Source of the DNA: Vermamoeba vermiformis
Taxonomy: Eukaryota > Tubulinea > Echinamoebida
DNA length: 64,000 bases
Direction: 5' to 3'
NCBI GenBank assembly: GCA_045837725.1
Contig: JBEWZL010000214.1
Span: 1 to 64,000 of the forward strand
The notes beneath the pieces are model-generated. The model was not told the origin of the DNA. It worked only from the letters and a program-made list of their open reading frames with translations, and searched no databases. The position numbers and the translations under genes were made by a program. Positions 48,639 to 60,400 of the stretch are shown in pieces (position 1 is the stretch's first letter; each line of letters opens with the position of its first letter).

Positions 48639-51416
48639 ATGAAGCGCATCAGCGTAGCCCGTTTCACTGTGCTTTTAGTACTTGTTCAAGTGTTGCACAT
48701 CCAGGCTGGCGTTCAATGGACTGGCGTGAACTTGGCTGGCGCTGAATTTGGTATTTTAATGTCAAAAATTCGTTAATATACCCTAAATAACAAGTATATA
48801 TTTATTTAGACGGTAATACTCCGTTTTGGCCCACGACAGCAGACATGGATTATTACATCTCAAAAAATATGAACGTCTTTCGAATCCCTTTCTTATGGGA
48901 GCGATTGCAACCGACTCTTCAACAAGATTTTGATGCTACTTATGTGGCTTCATTAGATGCGGTCGTATCTTATGCAACCGGCAAGGGAATCTGGGTGCTT
49001 CTGGACGTTCACAAGTACGTAATGGTGAACAAAATACTCTTAATATTAATACCGTTTAATGCTAATTATTATCGATCTAGTTATGCTCGTTATAATGGCG
49101 TAGCTATCGGAGCAGGCGTAACTAACGAACAGTTTGCCGATCTGTGGACTCGATTGGCCAATCGATACAAGTCCAACGACAAAGTGGTACGAATACTTAT
49201 ATTATTTACTATTATAAATATAAATTTATTCCTACATACCGATGATTCAATTTCAAAATTTATTAACATTTCTGTAGTTGTTTGGATTGATGAACGAGCC
49301 CAAAAGTATGCCTAGCCTGTAAGTACATAATACGGCAGTAAATAATCTGACAGAAGTAAATGAACAACTCTTCATAGTGATTGGCGTAACGGAGCTCAAG
49401 CAGCGGTCAATGCGATCCGTTTAGCTGGCGCTACTAATTACATCATGTTGCCTGGTGAGTTTATTAGTATTAAATGAGTACCATTTGCAACGTTAATAAT
49501 GCTTCTGTTCGATAATCAATTCGCAGCAATTTTATTCATAAATTACCATATTAGGCAATGGCTATACGGGTGCATGGGGCTGGTTCCTCGGTGCATGGGA
49601 CAGTGCAGCAACAAATCCTCAAGCGAACTCGCAAATAATGCCGACAGTTTGGGATCCGCTCAACAAGATGATCTACGAAGTGCATCAATATTTCGGTAAT
49701 TATAGTGAAAAATAATATTGAGATACATATAATCATTAATATAATCGTTAAGACGATGGAAGCAGCGGTACTAGCGCGACATGTTTGAGTCCACCAATCG
49801 GAAATTCGACGTTAGAAGCATTCACTTTTTGGCTCAGAGAAAACAATGCACGTGCTTTCTTGGGCGAGTTTGGTGTAGCTAATAATAGTAACTGCCTTCA
49901 AGCACTTAATGATGCAGTACAACATATGCACGATAACTCTGATGTCTGGTACGGGACCCACAACATGTCAACGCGGATCTGACATAGCAATTTTTTTCTT
50001 AGGCTTGGCTGGACTTACTGGGCAGGAGGTTTGTATTAATATTTGTTATTAATGATCTATATAAATACTAACAGAGGTCTATTATGTATTAGGCAACCGT
50101 TGGGGCGAATACATTTACACGATCCAACCCGCCAACAACTTCACCACTGACCGCGCTCAAATGGCCGTACTTCAGCCGTACTTGCACGGTCTAGGTGCTG
50201 TGTCGATTGACGTTCCTACACGAAGCACATCATGTGTGAATCAAACGATCTACGATGATAAGCTGCGCAACGGCTGGCAGAACTGGTACGTTGTGTCTCA
50301 AAGGCCAAACTTTTATTCATTTAAGCAGCGGTAAAATGCTGATGCTCAAAAATTGTTGTTGGGCATGGGTAGCTAAAAGCGACTGTTTTGACATTTTGAC
50401 ACTTTGACACATTGTCACTCTGAAATTATTTAGCCTTTTGAAGGGCTAGAGACACCGAGTTGTATTCAAAATAACATTTTGACACTTTGACTTTTTGACA
50501 CTTTTTGACACTTTTCCGTCATACAGGAGCTGGGCACCGAGTAATTTGACCAACACAGCACAACACTTCAGCGGCACTCAATCGATCAGTTTTGATTTCG
50601 TCGCGAATGCATACTCAGCCTTGTCTTTGTCGTTGGATCAAGCCACTCTTCTTCCCAACTTGTACTCGGGAATCGAGTTCTACATCAACGGTGCTCCTGA
50701 TGGTACGATCAGTAATGAAATTTCATCGAAGCATATTTTGACTGATAGATGAATCTTAGGTGGTCAGAAACTTCGGTACGGATACCGCAGAAACAAAGCA
50801 GATATTGGCAGCATGGTCAATGTCGCGGACTATTTGGCCAGTGGTACCTCAATCCCGACCTCTTGGACTCGCGTTACCATCCCATTGACTTCGAATGGCA
50901 TTCAAGATGCTTATTCACAGTTGGTTCTTGGAGCTGTAAGAAAAATACTTTGTCATTATGCCTTCTAACAAGAGATCAATTTTAACGTTATTTTTTGCCT
51001 TACAGAGCACTGCGTCTGCTCAACCAACAGTCTACGTGGACTCTATCAAGTTAGTTTGTGTTGGTACGTTATAATAACTAACTTATTACTGTACGTGAGT
51101 CTAATAAGTACGGGTATATTGCAGATCAGCCTATGCCTTCAGACGTCGCTTCTTTGCCGCCTTCAATCAGCCCGCAGAGTTCTTCAAGTGGTATTAATCA
51201 TTCGCTATCATTATTGGACTAGTACTAACGAGCCTTATAGGACCTTCAAGTTCTCAAACGCCTAATACTCCCAGTTCGACAGGTATGTTTTTACTCTTTA
51301 TTATAATTATCAAGATCGAATGCAAGCTAACGATAAAATCTTCAGTGAAATCCTCTGCCAGTCGTTTGTGTGCTTTGGCTGCATTTGTTTTCAGTGTTGC
51401 CTTAGCCGCACTCTAA
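48639..51416 (+). CDS. GH5 cellulase (endoglucanase) with C-terminal module and probable GPI anchor
   Basis: The ATG at 48639 opens a signal peptide (FTVLLVLVQVLHIQA). The glycoside hydrolase family 5 TIM-barrel is spread over many short exons: WTGVNLAGAEFG, NVFRIPFLWERLQP, YATGKGIWVLLDVHKY, FADLWTRLANRYKSNDKV, FGLMNEPKSM (acid/base Glu in NEP), NGYTGAWGWFLGAWDS, VYEVHQYF-like IYEVHQYF, and RAFLGEFG (nucleophile Glu). A C-terminal beta-sandwich-like module follows, starting with NWSWAPSNLTNTAQHFSGTQ and including VYVDSIKLVCV. The end is Ser-rich (SISPQSSSSGPSSS) and a hydrophobic tail (ALAAFVFSVALAAL), as expected of a GPI signal. It likely degrades beta-1,4-glucan at the cell surface. At least ten introns; one contains a TTTTGACA repeat. 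Confidence 0.88.
50387..50515 (+). repeat. TTTTGACA-type intronic repeat
   Basis: Within a GH5 intron, variants of TTTTGACA or CTTTGACAC occur about four times at 50386-50416 and again about four times at 50474-50512. A non-repeat segment (containing CTTTTGAAGGGCTAGAGACACCG) lies between the two runs. The repeat ends just before the acceptor near 50527. It may have arisen by replication slippage. Confidence 0.8.
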
Positions 51417-51625
51417 ATTTAGAGATGTTCATCAAAGTCAGCTTTTGGAATAAAAAGGTGTTTCCGCGCAAACTCAAATTGCAACGCCGACGACAACGGC
51501 TCAAATAGCTATTGGAACTGCACATTCGGTTTCCAAATATTACTGTCCAGGTAAAACCACTAAACAAATCGCGTTGAGTACTGCTAACGACAATTTACTA
51601 TGTACAATATTTACAACTGACTTGC

Positions 51626-52870
51626 TTAATTGTACATGAGCGAGGCGAGATCCGGCTTGATGTACGGCAGAGGCATTCCACCTTCAACAGCAGCAACAGC
51701 TTCTTGAGCATCAGAAGTGCGATGAGCAATGAAGTATTGTTGCAGAGTAGCGGTGCTGACGTTGCGATTGGCAGCTCTGAATTTACCAACTTTTTCTACG
51801 AAATCAGCGGTCAGATCTGCACCAGCTTCAGGATAGAATTGCTTGAACATCAATTCGATCTGTTCGTCGGTGATAACTGAAGGATATTGCAAGTGCATGT
51901 CGACTCGGCCAGGACGGATCAAGGCAGGATCCAAACGATCAATGTGGTTCGTAGTCAAGACGAAGATAGAGGCGTCCTTGCCACCAATGCCGTCCAAAGC
52001 ATTAAGCAAGCCGCTGAAGGACAATGGAATATTCTCGAGCTTGCTGCGATCTGCAGTAAAAAGCGCATCCACGTCTTCCAAAACAACCACGCAGTTCTTC
52101 GGTACGCGTTGCAAGGCCTTCTTGAGCGCAGAATCGGTCATATGAGGGTCTGAAATATGCAAATAGGCAACGTGGCGGTCAATGTGAGAAGCCAAAGCCG
52201 AGATCGTGGAAGTCTTGCCGGTACCAGGCGGGCCGTAGAGCAAATAAGATCTCTTGTAGGGAATGCCGTGCTTAGCGTACCATCGAGCAGTATCTTTTTC
52301 GAGGAAATTGTTGACGTCGTCGATAAGCTTTTGTTTGAGAGCGGCAGGCAAAATGACTGTTTCCATATCTCGTTTGCGCTTGACGATAGACTTGGGCCAG
52401 TACTGATTATCAATGTCGTAAGAGTAGATGTTGATGAGGGCCTTATTGACTTTAGTATCCCATTCGCTGACTTTATCGACGAATTTCTTCAGCAGATCTT
52501 TCTTGCGAGTGCCTTCGACGACCAGGACCAAGGTTTGTAGGTAAACTGCAGCACTAAAAGTACCGACGGGTTTGCCATGAACGGTATGAATAACATGAAT
52601 AGTTTCAGATTCATATTCAATTTTGAAAGATCCGAGGCCCAAAACTAATCTGCATCCGTCTTGTTTAGTGTCTTCAACTTCGTCATCATCGTTGCTTTCT
52701 TGAGCACCCATACGAAGACTACTATCACAATTGCATACGTCAGTCAAATACTTGCAAACAGCAGCGTAGATCTGCTCGTTGGATTGAATCTCCAACGAAG
52801 TGCAACTGTTCGGATCAACCTGAAGAGCCTTTACTTCTTCCAAATTGAAAGGATATCTTGTGGTGTTCAT
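51626..52870 (-). CDS. AAA ATPase of the BCS1 group
   Basis: A single long exon. The in-frame ATG at 52870 gives MNTTRYPFNLEEVKALQVDP. An upstream open extension to 53131 has no ATG and was not adopted. The middle contains the BCS1-specific region (FEKDTARWYAKHGIPYKRSY), followed by AAA motifs: LLYGPPGTGKTSTISALAS (Walker A), NCVVVLEDVDALF (Walker B), SFSGLLNALDGIGGKDASIF, VLTTNHIDRLDPALIRPGRVD (sensor 1 and arginine finger region). Length is about 414 residues. Mitochondrial BCS1 has an N-terminal transmembrane helix, and I see none here. It may be one of the cytosolic or membrane-less BCS1-like ATPases common in dictyostelids and plants. Confidence 0.85.
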   Translation of the reverse strand: MNTTRYPFNLEEVKALQVDPNSCTSLEIQSNEQIYAAVCKYLTDVCNCDSSLRMGAQESNDDDEVEDTKQDGCRLVLGLGSFKIEYESETIHVIHTVHGKPVGTFSAAVYLQTLVLVVEGTRKKDLLKKFVDKVSEWDTKVNKALINIYSYDIDNQYWPKSIVKRKRDMETVILPAALKQKLIDDVNNFLEKDTARWYAKHGIPYKRSYLLYGPPGTGKTSTISALASHIDRHVAYLHISDPHMTDSALKKALQRVPKNCVVVLEDVDALFTADRSKLENIPLSFSGLLNALDGIGGKDASIFVLTTNHIDRLDPALIRPGRVDMHLQYPSVITDEQIELMFKQFYPEAGADLTADFVEKVGKFRAANRNVSTATLQQYFIAHRTSDAQEAVAAVEGGMPLPYIKPDLASLMYN

Positions 52871-53404
52871 TGTTGATATCTTGATTTGAATAAACTGTTC
52901 TTTTTCACAGCATTTTATTCCTTTGGCCACAAAATCTATCGCATTTTTTTCTGGCCGGCAGTTAGTGTCTTTACACGAAGAAAATTCGTGTCTACACCGC
53001 AATGTGTACTGATTCCTATCCTTACAGTATACCGCGTTAGCATGTTCTAACACTTTTCTCTTAATACACCCGTCAGCAAATCGAAAGATTTTTCCGTGCT
53101 CAGAAAATGGATGTAGGATCAGCCAAGCCAAGTTAATTTAATAATTACATGATTAATTTAATTATTATATTTTAGACTATATTACGCGATATCGAGCTGA
53201 CATTACAATGCAGCAAAATTAATTAAATCCGGTGTTAGGAATGCAAATCAACGCCCGCCCTAATAAATTCATCATTATTGTTTGACCCGATTCAAGATTA
53301 AGTTAAACATGCAAAATAATTGTTTGCTAGATCGCGACTCCAGTTGTCAACAAAAAAATCTTGGCATAATTGATAAATGTTATAATTATTTTACAATTGA
53401 GTAT
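52871..53404. other. intergenic, upstream of the BCS1-type gene
   Basis: The minus-strand frame from the BCS1 ORF runs on to 53131 (a cysteine-rich extension with no start codon) and is treated as untranslated. The rest, 53132-53404, is AT-rich with no visible feature. It holds the promoter of the BCS1-type gene and the 3' end of the alpha-mannosidase gene. Confidence 0.4.
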
Positions 53405-56400
53405 TTAATGCTGTTTCGTTGATTTTTGTTCGTTGAAGTTAGCCACGGTCACAGAGCCCTCACTGTCCACCACGACACTTGTCAAAGGCACGTGACTTCG
53501 CTTCTTGGCAGTGCCTTTCACACCAGATTCGATGCGCGAGAAAATTCCTTTCTTGGTGCTGCGAATGACTTCGGCACGTGACTTCCAAGTGGTGACGACC
53601 AGCACTGCGATGACGACAAAGGCCAACAAGAAGACTGTTAACAGCTCTCCACGAGCCACCCTGATGGTTTGCAAAGGCAAGTCAATCTTATCGCTAGGTG
53701 AGCCTATAAAACACCGTTAACATTGCACTCAAGCGAGATCTGATCCATCAGTATCGAACACCGGATACAATTGATCGAGTATTATGAACAATGACTTACC
53801 TTTAGTGCGAGTAACAGTGACTGTATCAAGTTGCGTGTGTCGTGGCACGAGCTTGATCTCAAAAGTGCGGATCTCGGTTGGATGCAGCGTGATGAAGGAG
53901 TTGATATCTTCAATCTCTTTGTCTTTTATATCATCAGTCGACGGCGATCGTTTTCTTCGTGCCAAGTTCGCCTCACTGTCAGCTTCTTGCTTGACCTCTT
54001 GTCCAGCCTTCTCCAACGCGTCCTTTGAAATGAACACTCCCTCTTCGTCGGTGTTCTGTTTGTCGAGCTGTGCCTCGTCGACTTGGACGTTGCTGAGGTC
54101 TGAAACACCCGAGGACTTCCATACTCGACGAGTGGACTCTTGTTCTTCAATCGCTATGAAAAGTGCACGTGTCAATAGGGCTGTAACTTCGTGTCAAGTA
54201 CGTGACACGTTCAATTTAAAACTTACGTTGAGTGATGGTCAGTGACTTTTCGCCAATAAATTGCAGCTTGAATGCGTTGAAAAACTCTTGGATCTCGAGC
54301 TTTGTTTTCCTAAGAGAAAAAACTTGTCAGATCGCGTGTCTTGGGAAGTGAGCGCTAGACGTACTTTGCCAGATCTGACTTAATCTTGTCCGATCCCTCG
54401 CTGGTGTGCATTAATCGCAATAACAAGCTCTCTTCACCGGCCAAATACTACAAAAGTTGGTTCATTAGCACTCGTGTTAACAAAAGATGAAAGAATAGGT
54501 GCTTACTCTCAATGTGGTGATATGCACGTTCGAAGGCAACGAATCTAAACATGACTATTAGCACAAGTGTAAAAGAACGCGTTATTACGTACATTTCATG
54601 GGTCTGAAGCTGGTCTCAAAGTTTTCTTTCCACGTGTCCACTAGATTTTCTTGATGTTGAGTCAACGAACTGTCTCTGGCGATGAATGATCGCATAGGAT
54701 TGTTTAAGATCAAACTCAATTCTCTATAACGGTAAACTATTAGTGCCTGGCACGCGATCAGATTCGAATCCGCATCTTACCTAGCGTTGTCATCTGAGAC
54801 GGCGTTATTGTTATAAAGAGCCCATAAAGTGGTAGCAACAACTGATCTGTCGTTATTTGGCTCAGCAAGACCTCTACCGTCATCACGTGGCAAGTTTCTG
54901 TGGATCATCAACTCCAGCGTTCCACCCGCGGGACTTGTCGCACCAATTGAATGACGGTTCAAAATCTATGAAATTGTTAGCAATATGGCACGAGAGTGCG
55001 TGACTTACAGTAAAACGCTCATCTGTTTCTTCGCACTTGAGGAAAGACATGGAGATGCAGGGGTAGTAGTTGTGCTCGGGACGATCGTCTTTACGTTCAC
55101 GCTGCAATACTTCAACGCCGTTATCGGTATAGAAATGTCTGCTGTTGGGTGCAATGGCTGTGTGGTACTTGACAACGACTTCGGTCGCAGATTCAGCCTT
55201 GACTTTGTAATCTTGTTCGATGATCAATTGCGTAGTAGTAGCCTCGGTAGAATACAATTTAATATGCCACTCGAGATCATTGCCCAAAATAATCTAGCAA
55301 AAGAGCGGTTAAATCCAGAGCAGAAAAAATAAAAAAGAAATGCCGCGACCCGGGATTGAACCGGGGGCCTCTAGATCTTCAGTCTAACGCTCTCCCAACT
55401 GAGCTATCGCGGCTTGCCTTGTCCGACCGCCAAATTTTTTAGCGACGCGACGTGTACAGAAAACAATAAACTTGTTTTTCGCTTACCCTTGCTTCTTGAA
55501 CGTGCTCTCCCTTGTAGATAACCAAAAGGTACTTTTGAATTACAGTCGAAGCAGGACTAGTGGTTCGCATAATGTACGCACCACTTCTTTGAGCGTCTCG
55601 GTATGCCATCAACTGGTGCACGTGTTAATAAGCACATCCAATACAATTTTTGGCTTCACTACTTACGTCTTGGTTTAATTGCTGTGTTTTGCCTGTTTTT
55701 TTGTTCAGGATCTTGCCCATCAAACCATTCGTCGAAGAGAAAATGATTTGTAAATTGTCGTTTTCAATGAACGCTGCCTCAGATCCATCAGCGTGAGTGA
55801 TCGCAGCGAAGGAATAAATACTATCAACTTTAGGTCCGTTGTAACCTTCGCGACTCCAAGCTTGAGTGGTAGGCACAGCAGCCAATGCAGTTGTCTCGGG
55901 ATCCACCTTCAAGAAGTAGGTTTCGGCTCCGAGTGGAGACACCTCAGCCAAGAAATACAAATAGAATCCAGTATTGTTTTTCAACGGATCAACGGGAATC
56001 ATCTAGTCATAATGTTAGAGTTAAAAAAAAGTCGAATTGGATCGCGTACCTCGCTCGGCACATGATTGCCTGCAGCATCTGTAACAATAATCTTGTGCTT
56101 GGATTTGACGGTCAAATGTTGGTACTGCTTTCGAGGCCAGCCAAGCGAGTTATGCACGGCAATAACGTAGTCAGTTTTCTCTTCAAAATCTAACACGCGC
56201 AATTCCGATTCAAACTCTGGCGCCGCCTTATCACCAGCCAACAGCACTGACAATGACTTGGCAAGGGCAACTTTCGAGGCATTGTAGCCCTTGTCGAGTC
56301 TGTTCGTGTAGTCTTGAGCCACGAATCCACGAGCTGTACCTGTAATGCCGTCGTGGTGTTGAACCAAGGCTGAGTCCTTTGCAAATAAATCATAATTAAT

Positions 56401-58415
56401 TAAAGCACTAAAGGTGATTACATAGTCTAATTGTTGCACTAGATCCAGATCTGGACTACTGAAAAACACTTACTCTGCGAGCCCATTTGAGATCATAAGC
56501 AGTATCAGCAATGTTAAGAATGTTCTTGCCATTAGGCACATTTCCTTGCACGACCTTGTGATTGGCGAGTGCGACACCAGTCTCTGCAGACTTGATCATA
56601 GCATCCACTTCACGCGAGTGCAACTTCAGTGCAGGACGTGTGGTATAATAGCCCTGTTTATGGTTAGTATATGCCCGCTTAGTATAACACTATACGTACT
56701 GTCCAATAGCTGTCGCCGTTGTCAGCGTACGGGAAGAAATCTCCGAAGAATGAGGGGAACTCGGCCTTCGCGTTGTTGAGCGCGTCAAAATATCGCGAGA
56801 GAGTCGAGTATTGAATGTTAACACCAAAGTCAGGGTTGGCATTGATGTATTCTATCAATATATAAGAAATTGATCCTATTATCAGTTTTTCTGAAGGTAC
56901 GTACTAATGAGCGGATCCATGTTAGAGAACTGTTTGGTGGCATCAACGAACTTAAAGTCATCGCCCCACGGTACCAACAAGTTATTAGTACGATAGGCAG
57001 TGGCTCTGCCCGTCAAAATATTGACGAGTTCTCGCGCACGCTTTGCTTTGTTCTCTTCTGTCGTGGTCATCCAAGTCTCTTCGAAATCAAATCCTCTGCA
57101 ACACTGAAGTTAGCTCATTGCACAATATAACTTTATTTGGTTAATGTTAATGGAATTCCATTGTCAATGAAATGGTCGTCTAATTAGTAAATTAGAATAA
57201 TAACTTACTGAGGAGCAGAATAATGCGTGTGAAGCACGTGAGTCATAATCTTCGAGTCCGCTCTATAATTAATTAATAAGTGTTCGTAGTATCCATAATA
57301 ATATCATTTTCTTACTGGTTCAATCCGTGCCAGATAAATTCCATGTGCTTTGCTGACTTGTATTTGTTCTAGGAAACATTTTCGTTACATTTCGTTCATA
57401 ATAATATAAAATAATTGGTTTGGAGTTACCTTCAAATCGAAGTGAATTCTATTGATAACAAGTGCATCAAATCCTGCTTTCGCGAACAAACTTGGAGTCA
57501 AAGATGAATGACCGAACGGATCAATCTTAAAATAATAAATAATTAGATTTAAAATAATTAATGGTATATTAAGGGTTGATATTTACCTGCCAAGCAACGC
57601 GTGGTTTAACTTTGAAGTTTTCCCACAGGTATTGGTGACCTTCTGTGACCTGATCTATCACTTGATGATAATGCGCATTGGCTTCATCGTTTTGGACCCA
57701 TCCACCTGCAAATTAATTAATATTATCTTTTCAAACAAGTGCGCGGAAATACGGATTAAGTTTGTTCGTTAAACCGGATTTGACAACAAAAAAATAAATA
57801 AATCTTACCAGCGACGAATTCGAATTGCTTGTTATCAATTAACTTCTTTAGCTTCGCTTTGACGTCATTAGTTTGACTCTCGTACCACCGCTCAAAGAAA
57901 GAACTAGTCGTCGGAAAAATTAGAATCACAGCCGGAACTTTGCATGCAAAAAATTGATCGTATAATTATGATAATTAGGACTTACATCTCTGCCCAGACA
58001 AATGTACGCGAAGGATCTTTGGATAACTCGTTGACTACGTTCGTTAAGATCCGAGTTACGCGCATATTAAAATAACCCTAAAAAAGTTTTGTAGTTTTAG
58101 CAGCATGCGATTATAATAATATTAATTCAAGAAGAATATACTAATATGATCATAATATTATTTGATAAAAGGAGAATTCATTTTTTTGAATTTTGAAAAT
58201 AACGATCTGTTTTTAAATTACACAGAAAATCTTCTAAAATCGTGCTAACATTTAATTAATGGATTATTAGCATATAATATTACCTCGAACGTTTCCAACC
58301 ATCCAGGATCGCAATGGGAATGCGGGATCAGATGAACATTCAAAGGTTCTGCAGACGATAGCCCAGCAAAGAGCACAACAGAACAGGCAATAATAAATAA
58401 ATATATATATCTCAT
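53405..58415 (-). CDS. GH38 class II alpha-mannosidase with C-terminal membrane anchor
   Basis: The ATG at 58415 opens a signal peptide ([20 protein letters not shown]). The catalytic domain has [17 protein letters not shown] (zinc ligands), [48 protein letters not shown] (Asp nucleophile) and HHDGITGTA. The rest is a typical lysosomal-type C-terminal half ([21 protein letters not shown] [45 protein letters not shown]). An acidic, RKRS-containing insertion sits before ITLHPTEI. Unlike standard lysosomal enzymes, a transmembrane helix ([20 protein letters not shown]) and a cytosolic tail (KKRSHVPL...STKQH) follow. About 20 introns. It probably trims mannose on N-glycans; whether it acts in lysosomes, Golgi or at the surface is uncertain. 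Confidence 0.85.
55324..55340 (-). terminator. RNA polymerase III terminator of tRNA-Phe
   Basis: On the minus strand, two T6 runs follow the tRNA 3' end. T runs are the usual Pol III stop signal. Confidence 0.75.
55341..55413 (-). tRNA. tRNA-Phe (GAA)
   Basis: A complete cloverleaf reads on the minus strand: acceptor GCCGCGA / TCGCGGC with discriminator A, D arm GCTC...GAGC with AGTTGGGA loop, anticodon stem TTAGA / TCTAG around CTGAAGA (anticodon GAA), 5-nt variable region, and T stem CCCGG / CCGGG with TTCAATC loop. A and B box promoter sequences are therefore present. It is 73 nt without CCA and has no intron. The gene lies inside an intron of the alpha-mannosidase gene, on the same strand. 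Confidence 0.97.
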
Positions 58416-58571
58416 ATTACACTATTGTACATGGGTTAAGATTTAAATAATGATGAAACAACGTCAGCAATTTTTTGTCCCATTTTTTTTCAGCCAAATA
58501 ATTCCAGCCCAGCACGCGTACAACTCTATTGCCTATTTTTTCATATTAGTCCATAACACGACACATATAAG

Positions 58572-59586
58572 ATGACGGCAGATAAAAGAAATGATTCAGT
58601 AACAATAGGAGTTCGCTCGATCTTCAGTCGGCCATTTGATTTATTATTATGCTTTGTATTTTTAGTCAAGGCTATTATTGCCGCGTATTCCGATATTATG
58701 AACGCTATAGGTAATTATTGCCAATCAAATTACGAAGTAACGGTCACCAGACAGATCCGGATAGTTATTACGATGCATTCTCTCTACAAATATTAATTAC
58801 ATTATTATATCATATAATTATTAATGTAAATATTAATATTGACGTAAGAAGCGAAAATGAGGCCGTAATTAATTTTTCTCCTTGTAGGTCCGATCGAAGG
58901 CAAGATGTCGCCCGAAACCGTAAAAGATTATGCTTGGCCTCCTAAAATGTGGTGGGACTTATTTTGGTGGTGGACTGACTTGGCAGATCCTCATTTACGC
59001 GTCAATCCAGTCTGGCTCAAGGTCGGATGCGCTTTGTCGGCTTATGTCTATACTCCTTTCTATTTCATTGCCATCTACGCATTTGTGAAAGGTAATATAA
59101 ACGCTTTTAGTTATATAGCATTAAGTCTAACCCTTTTTCGAAAGGACGCAACTGGATTCGTGATTGGGTCCTGATGTGGGGCTGGGGCATGATTTTGACT
59201 GTCGTAAGTAATATTAATATATTTAATACTGTCCCTAAATATATAATAATCGATTGTGTGGCTTAAACATTCCACGAAGATCTGATCCGTTGAATTTGTC
59301 CTCGTTACAAAATGATACAATAAGACATATTCGAATATTACAAATACTTTAGCTAACCCATTCATTAGGTGTTTGTTTTGAGCGAATTAACCATGTCTGA
59401 GAAACATTACAGCAACAACTTGGTGCTCGCTTACATCGGTACGTAAATAATTTACGGTCTTTAAACGTTACCGATGATTAATAATATGCTGCTGTAGTAT
59501 ATGGTGCTTATATTCTATTCCCGTTCTTTGCAATGGTTCGTGTGTGGCCGAGAAATGTTTTTGGTGTAAAAGAGAAAAATGAATAA
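58572..59586 (+). CDS. TMEM97 / EXPERA-domain membrane protein
   Basis: The ATG at 58572 gives a four-helix EXPERA protein: RPFDLLLCFVFLVKAIIAAY, then DLADPHLRVNPVWLKVGCAL, SAYVYTPFYFIAIYAFVKGR, NWIRDWVLMWGWGMILTVVF and a last segment LVLAYIVYGAYILFPFFAMV. The conserved WLK(V/S)...F.AIYAFVKG block matches TMEM97 (sigma-2 receptor), which acts in sterol trafficking with NPC1; the EBP and TM6SF proteins share this fold. Six exons join in phase with the stop at 59584-59586. The tail FGVKEKNE is basic but no clear KKxx signal. ER or lysosomal membrane location is likely. Start with 59680 gene is convergent. Confidence 0.8.
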
Positions 59587-59679
59587 AACTCGTAGTGACA
59601 GTGGCGCAAATGAATGCAAACAGAATAAATTATAAACATACGCAAAATATAATATTTATTTATAGAATCTAAAACGGTA

Positions 59680-60285
59680 TCACCTTTCACGCTTCTTTGT
59701 TACCATTACGCTTTGTACCTTCGTACCGATCCAGTTCTTTGATACTAAATCTCGTAAAATCTTCAGTCGGCGGGCATAAGCGAGCGCACTGTTATCCTTG
59801 TAATGATATAAGCATAAAAATTTAGCAACAAAAGTAAACTACCTTACTACGGTACTCCAAAATAGCTTTTTGCAAATCTAGCAGCTCATAATGCAGTTGT
59901 TGCAAGTCTTGTGAATCATCGAGTACTTTTTGTTGCGCTTCATCTACAAACAGCAGAAATTCATGGTTTGCAATCCGCCTCAGATTTTGCATCTCTTTTA
60001 CCGCATTAAAAGGTTTTATTTTGTTGACAAGTCCTGGATTGCCTTCGAAAGCCGAATCTGTGGAGCTTTCTCCAATGCCTCACTTAAATACAATATTTCC
60101 CAGTCATTTAAAGATGTAATTAGAAAATATTTGGCCGGATAGCTGGCAGTAAGTTCTTCATCTACTAATTCTGCTCTCGCGATCAAGTATTTTATTTCCT
60201 CGATCGGTGCCTCGGGAACAACACTATGGTGTCGGTTAGTATATACTAATAGCTATTAAAATATTTGACTTACATAGTGGAGTTA
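59680..60285 (-). CDS. uncharacterised coiled-coil locus, start unresolved
   Basis: Open reading can be followed on the minus strand: VVPEAPIEEIKYLIARAELV, TASYPAKYFLITSLNDWEIL, then (after a possible very short intron near 60055-60080) AFEGNPGLVNKIKPFNAVKE, MQNLRRIANHEFLLFVDEAQ, DLQQLHYELLDLQKAILEYR and DNSALAYARRLKILRDLVSK, ending at TGA 59680. The middle is helical and could be coiled-coil. No ATG is visible at the 5' end, and the 26-nt intron is shorter than any other here, so a frameshift or a different gene model is possible. I do not recognise a family. Confidence 0.35.
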
Positions 60286-60400
60286 TTCACCGTAGTTACA
60301 ATTTGTGCAATTAAAAGTGTATTTTGTAAAAAGAAATAAAGTATGTTTATTTAAAATGACGTTTGGTTGTATTTTGTGTTCGACAGATCACAGAGAGTGC

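Noticed and set aside
52871-53131. Cysteine-rich N-terminal extension of the BCS1-type protein
   Set aside because: It is in frame but has no ATG before an upstream stop codon, no splice acceptor was found to supply one, and the family starts near the MNTTRYPF region. Treated as untranslated.
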